8,421 nucleotides of DNA from Bacilli bacterium (lineage in GTDB: Bacteria > Bacillota_I > Bacilli_A > RF39 > UBA660), in NCBI GenBank assembly GCA_017461465.1, contig JAFTYN010000118.1, positions 1-8,421 of the forward strand. Direction: 5' to 3'. This document shows positions 6,700-8,421 of the stretch, piece by piece (the stretch's first letter is position 1; every line of letters begins with the position of its first letter). The position numbers and the translations under genes were made by a program. The notes under the pieces are model-generated. The model saw nothing but the letters and a program-made list of their open reading frames with translations. It was not told the DNA's origin and did not search any database.

Positions 6700-6703
6700 T
6701 GTT

Positions 6704-7762
6704 TTACCCTTTTAAACTAACACTATTATTAACTATTAAAGTGCTATATAAAAATAGTATATCTTGATTAGTAAAACTAATGTGTTCTAGAAAATATTTA
6801 CTAGTTATATATCTATTATCTATAACTGTAATTTTAGAATAATAATCTATTAAAAGTGGTGTTATAGATGAACCAAATGAATCTCTAAATATTACTAGTT
6901 CTTTTCCTGAAGAATTATTTGAATTATATATTTCAATAAATGAACTTGCTCCATCTAAATAAACTTCATATGCGTCTAAACCCGTAAGTTTATTAGTATT
7001 ATAAACACTTGTTAATTTATCATTTTCTAAATATTTAACTTTAGCATTATTAGTTGTTTCATTAGTTAAATACGTTAATTTTTCAGGCTTTCTATTTATA
7101 GCAGATTCACCATAATAAACACCATAAAATTTATCATAAGTATTATATTTATAGTCTACTTTTTTATAAGTATGTCCCATACTTGTAACTAGTTTTTCTA
7201 CTACTTTATCTAGTTTTTCTTGTTTCCAGTGAGTATCAGTTTCATAATAATCCTCTAAAGAAAGAATAGTTCTAATATCAATATTTTCTTCTTTTTCCAT
7301 AACACTATATATATAATCATAATCTATATTAAGAAAGTTTTTATCTTCTAAATAATAGTTTTTATCTGGAATAATCATCATATAAACATTATTATCTTTT
7401 GTTAATAAATCTTTTAGTTTATTAGTTTTAGTTATAAAACTATCTATAGAATTTTTATTTGTTGGATAATTAGATTTAAAGATATAATTATCTTTTAAAT
7501 AAATCTCATTATTATCAAGTTTATTCAATATTTTATAGTTAAAATTAGCCTTCAAACTTCTAAAAGCATCTCTTAAAGGGAAATGATCTAGTAAATACTT
7601 ATCTACATCTTCTATATATTCACTATCAAATTCGAACTTTGGAAATTTATTTAGTTTTCTTCTTTCTGATGAACTAATTTCTTTATCAGGAAGTATAAAA
7701 CTAAATAATGCAAATATAAATATATATGCTATAAATAAAAATGTAATTATTTTATTTTTCAT
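6704..7762 (-). CDS. DHHW/AlgJ-like protein, partner of MBOAT O-acyltransferase
   Basis: A 352-residue protein with one N-terminal membrane segment (about 5-24) and an extracytoplasmic domain. The region after the anchor (ISSSERRKLNKFP, DHFPLRDAF at 59-67) is typical of the DHHW family. The motif D176-T177-H178-W179 and a later R293-D294-S295-F296 block match the Asp-x-His and Ser elements of the SGNH-type AlgJ/AlgX fold, giving a plausible Ser-His-Asp centre. Such proteins accept an acyl group moved across the membrane by an MBOAT protein and attach it to an extracellular polysaccharide or cell wall polymer. The acceptor polymer here is unknown. It follows the MBOAT gene with a gap of eight bases, and its ribosome site overlaps that gene's stop, so the two are translated together. 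No frame defects are seen. Confidence 0.88.
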   Translation of the reverse strand: MKNKIITFLFIAYIFIFALFSFILPDKEISSSERRKLNKFPKFEFDSEYIEDVDKYLLDHFPLRDAFRSLKANFNYKILNKLDNNEIYLKDNYIFKSNYPTNKNSIDSFITKTNKLKDLLTKDNNVYMMIIPDKNYYLEDKNFLNIDYDYIYSVMEKEENIDIRTILSLEDYYETDTHWKQEKLDKVVEKLVTSMGHTYKKVDYKYNTYDKFYGVYYGESAINRKPEKLTYLTNETTNNAKVKYLENDKLTSVYNTNKLTGLDAYEVYLDGASSFIEIYNSNNSSGKELVIFRDSFGSSITPLLIDYYSKITVIDNRYITSKYFLEHISFTNQDILFLYSTLIVNNSVSLKG

Positions 7763-7766
7763 AATA

Positions 7767-7772
7767 CCTCCT
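7767..7772 (-). promoter_or_regulatory. Ribosome site overlapping the MBOAT stop codon
   Basis: AGGAGG lies four bases before the ATG at 7762 and shares two bases with the TAG stop of the upstream gene (7771-7773). This arrangement indicates translational coupling and equal output of the two partners. Confidence 0.8.
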
Positions 7773-8421
7773 AAAATCTAAAATATAAGAATGGATTAAA
7801 TGATGCATCTATTAAAAATGCAGTTGTTAAAGTAAGTAATACTAAATAAAATATTGGTTCTAAAATATTTATTACTTTACTAAATTTAGTTTCATTTAAT
7901 CTACCTATAACATGCTTCATAAGTGGCGTTGCACTTATAACAGCTACTATTAATACTCCTAAATAATTTCTTAATTGATATAGAGTTTCTATGCTAGTTA
8001 GTGGAATATTATTTAAGAAAAACATATTACTTAGTCCATCAAATATTTCTTTAGTGCTATTTACATTAAAGATAAAAAAGCTAATTACTACTATAAATAC
8101 AGTATAAATATGCTTAAATACTTTGGTTTTTTCTATATATTTTCCTAAGAATAATTTTTCTATTAAAAGAATAAAACCAAAATAAAGTCCCCATATTATA
8201 AAGTTCCAACTTGCTCCATGCCAAAAGCCTGTTAAGAACCATACTATAAATATATTTCTAATCCATTTAAGTTTACTTACTCTATTACCACCTAAAGGAA
8301 TATATACATAGTCTTTAAAGAAACTAGAAAGTGACATATGCCATCTTCTCCAAAAATCAGTAATACTTGATGCTATAAGTGGATAATTAAAGTTTTCTTT
8401 AAATCTAAATCCTAACATTAA
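7771..8421 (-). CDS. MBOAT O-acyltransferase, AlgI/DltB type (5' part outside window)
   Basis: The C-terminal 216 or so codons of a polytopic membrane acyltransferase. The frame is open through the window edge, and Met at 8418 is internal. Landmarks, counted from that Met: MLGFRFKENFNYP, ITDFWRRWHMSLSSFFKDYVYIPLGG (19-44), and TGFWHGASWNFIIWG (63-77) with the conserved His67, the MBOAT active-site histidine. Several membrane helices follow (about 54-70, 75-90, 104-118, 152-165, 187-204), and the end ASFNPFLYFRF is typical of AlgI-like members. These proteins carry an acyl group, usually acetyl, across the membrane for transfer to a surface polymer. A DltB role (D-alanylation of teichoic acid) is less likely, because the downstream partner is DHHW/AlgJ-like rather than DltC or DltD. 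About 250 upstream residues are expected beyond the window. Confidence 0.93.
   Translation of the reverse strand, partial: LMLGFRFKENFNYPLIASSITDFWRRWHMSLSSFFKDYVYIPLGGNRVSKLKWIRNIFIVWFLTGFWHGASWNFIIWGLYFGFILLIEKLFLGKYIEKTKVFKHIYTVFIVVISFFIFNVNSTKEIFDGLSNMFFLNNIPLTSIETLYQLRNYLGVLIVAVISATPLMKHVIGRLNETKFSKVINILEPIFYLVLLTLTTAFLIDASFNPFLYFRF

Overview
The window is AT-rich, and every gene I can support lies on the minus strand, so transcription runs from high to low coordinates. The organism looks like a low-GC Gram-positive of the Bacilli/Erysipelotrichia/Mollicutes-related kind, probably host-associated. The reasons are a T-box-controlled ileS, a sepF-divIVA pair from the end of the division and cell wall cluster, AGGAGG-type ribosome sites, strong hairpin-plus-T terminators and a lipobox lipoprotein. 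The Trp codons I checked in ileS are TGG. All visible stops are TAA or TAG, so the use of TGA cannot be judged here.

Reading in the direction of transcription: (1) 8421-6704 is a two-gene unit for extracytoplasmic O-acyl transfer. It holds the C-terminal part of an AlgI/DltB-type MBOAT acyltransferase and, translationally coupled to it, a DHHW/AlgJ-like partner, and it ends at a terminator (6665-6699). (2) 6643-4942 is a singly transcribed surface protein with an N-terminal membrane anchor, one InlB/Listeria-Bacteroides repeat and a large unassigned C-terminal region. It ends at a 12-bp hairpin (4885-4914). (3) 4822-3826 holds sepF and divIVA, the FtsZ membrane tether and a DivIVA-family coiled-coil protein. 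Each has its own plausible promoter, and the divIVA promoter carries a palindrome over its -10 box. (4) 3820-489 is an Ile-specific T-box leader followed by a 1032-residue isoleucyl-tRNA synthetase, terminated by a palindrome that overlaps its stop codon. (5) 431-1 is a small lipoprotein whose stop codon is cut by the window edge.

The most notable points are these. The IleRS has a swapped class I signature (GLHH instead of HxGH), a variant linked to extreme mupirocin resistance in IleRS2 enzymes. The DivIVA-family protein lacks the usual N-terminal lead-in and the Phe-Arg membrane-contact pair. The longest ORF of the InlB-repeat protein starts inside a promoter -10 box, so its true start is probably a GTG 39 bases downstream. 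I see no CRISPR array, insertion sequence, tRNA or rRNA gene, and nothing that clearly amounts to a new multi-gene system.
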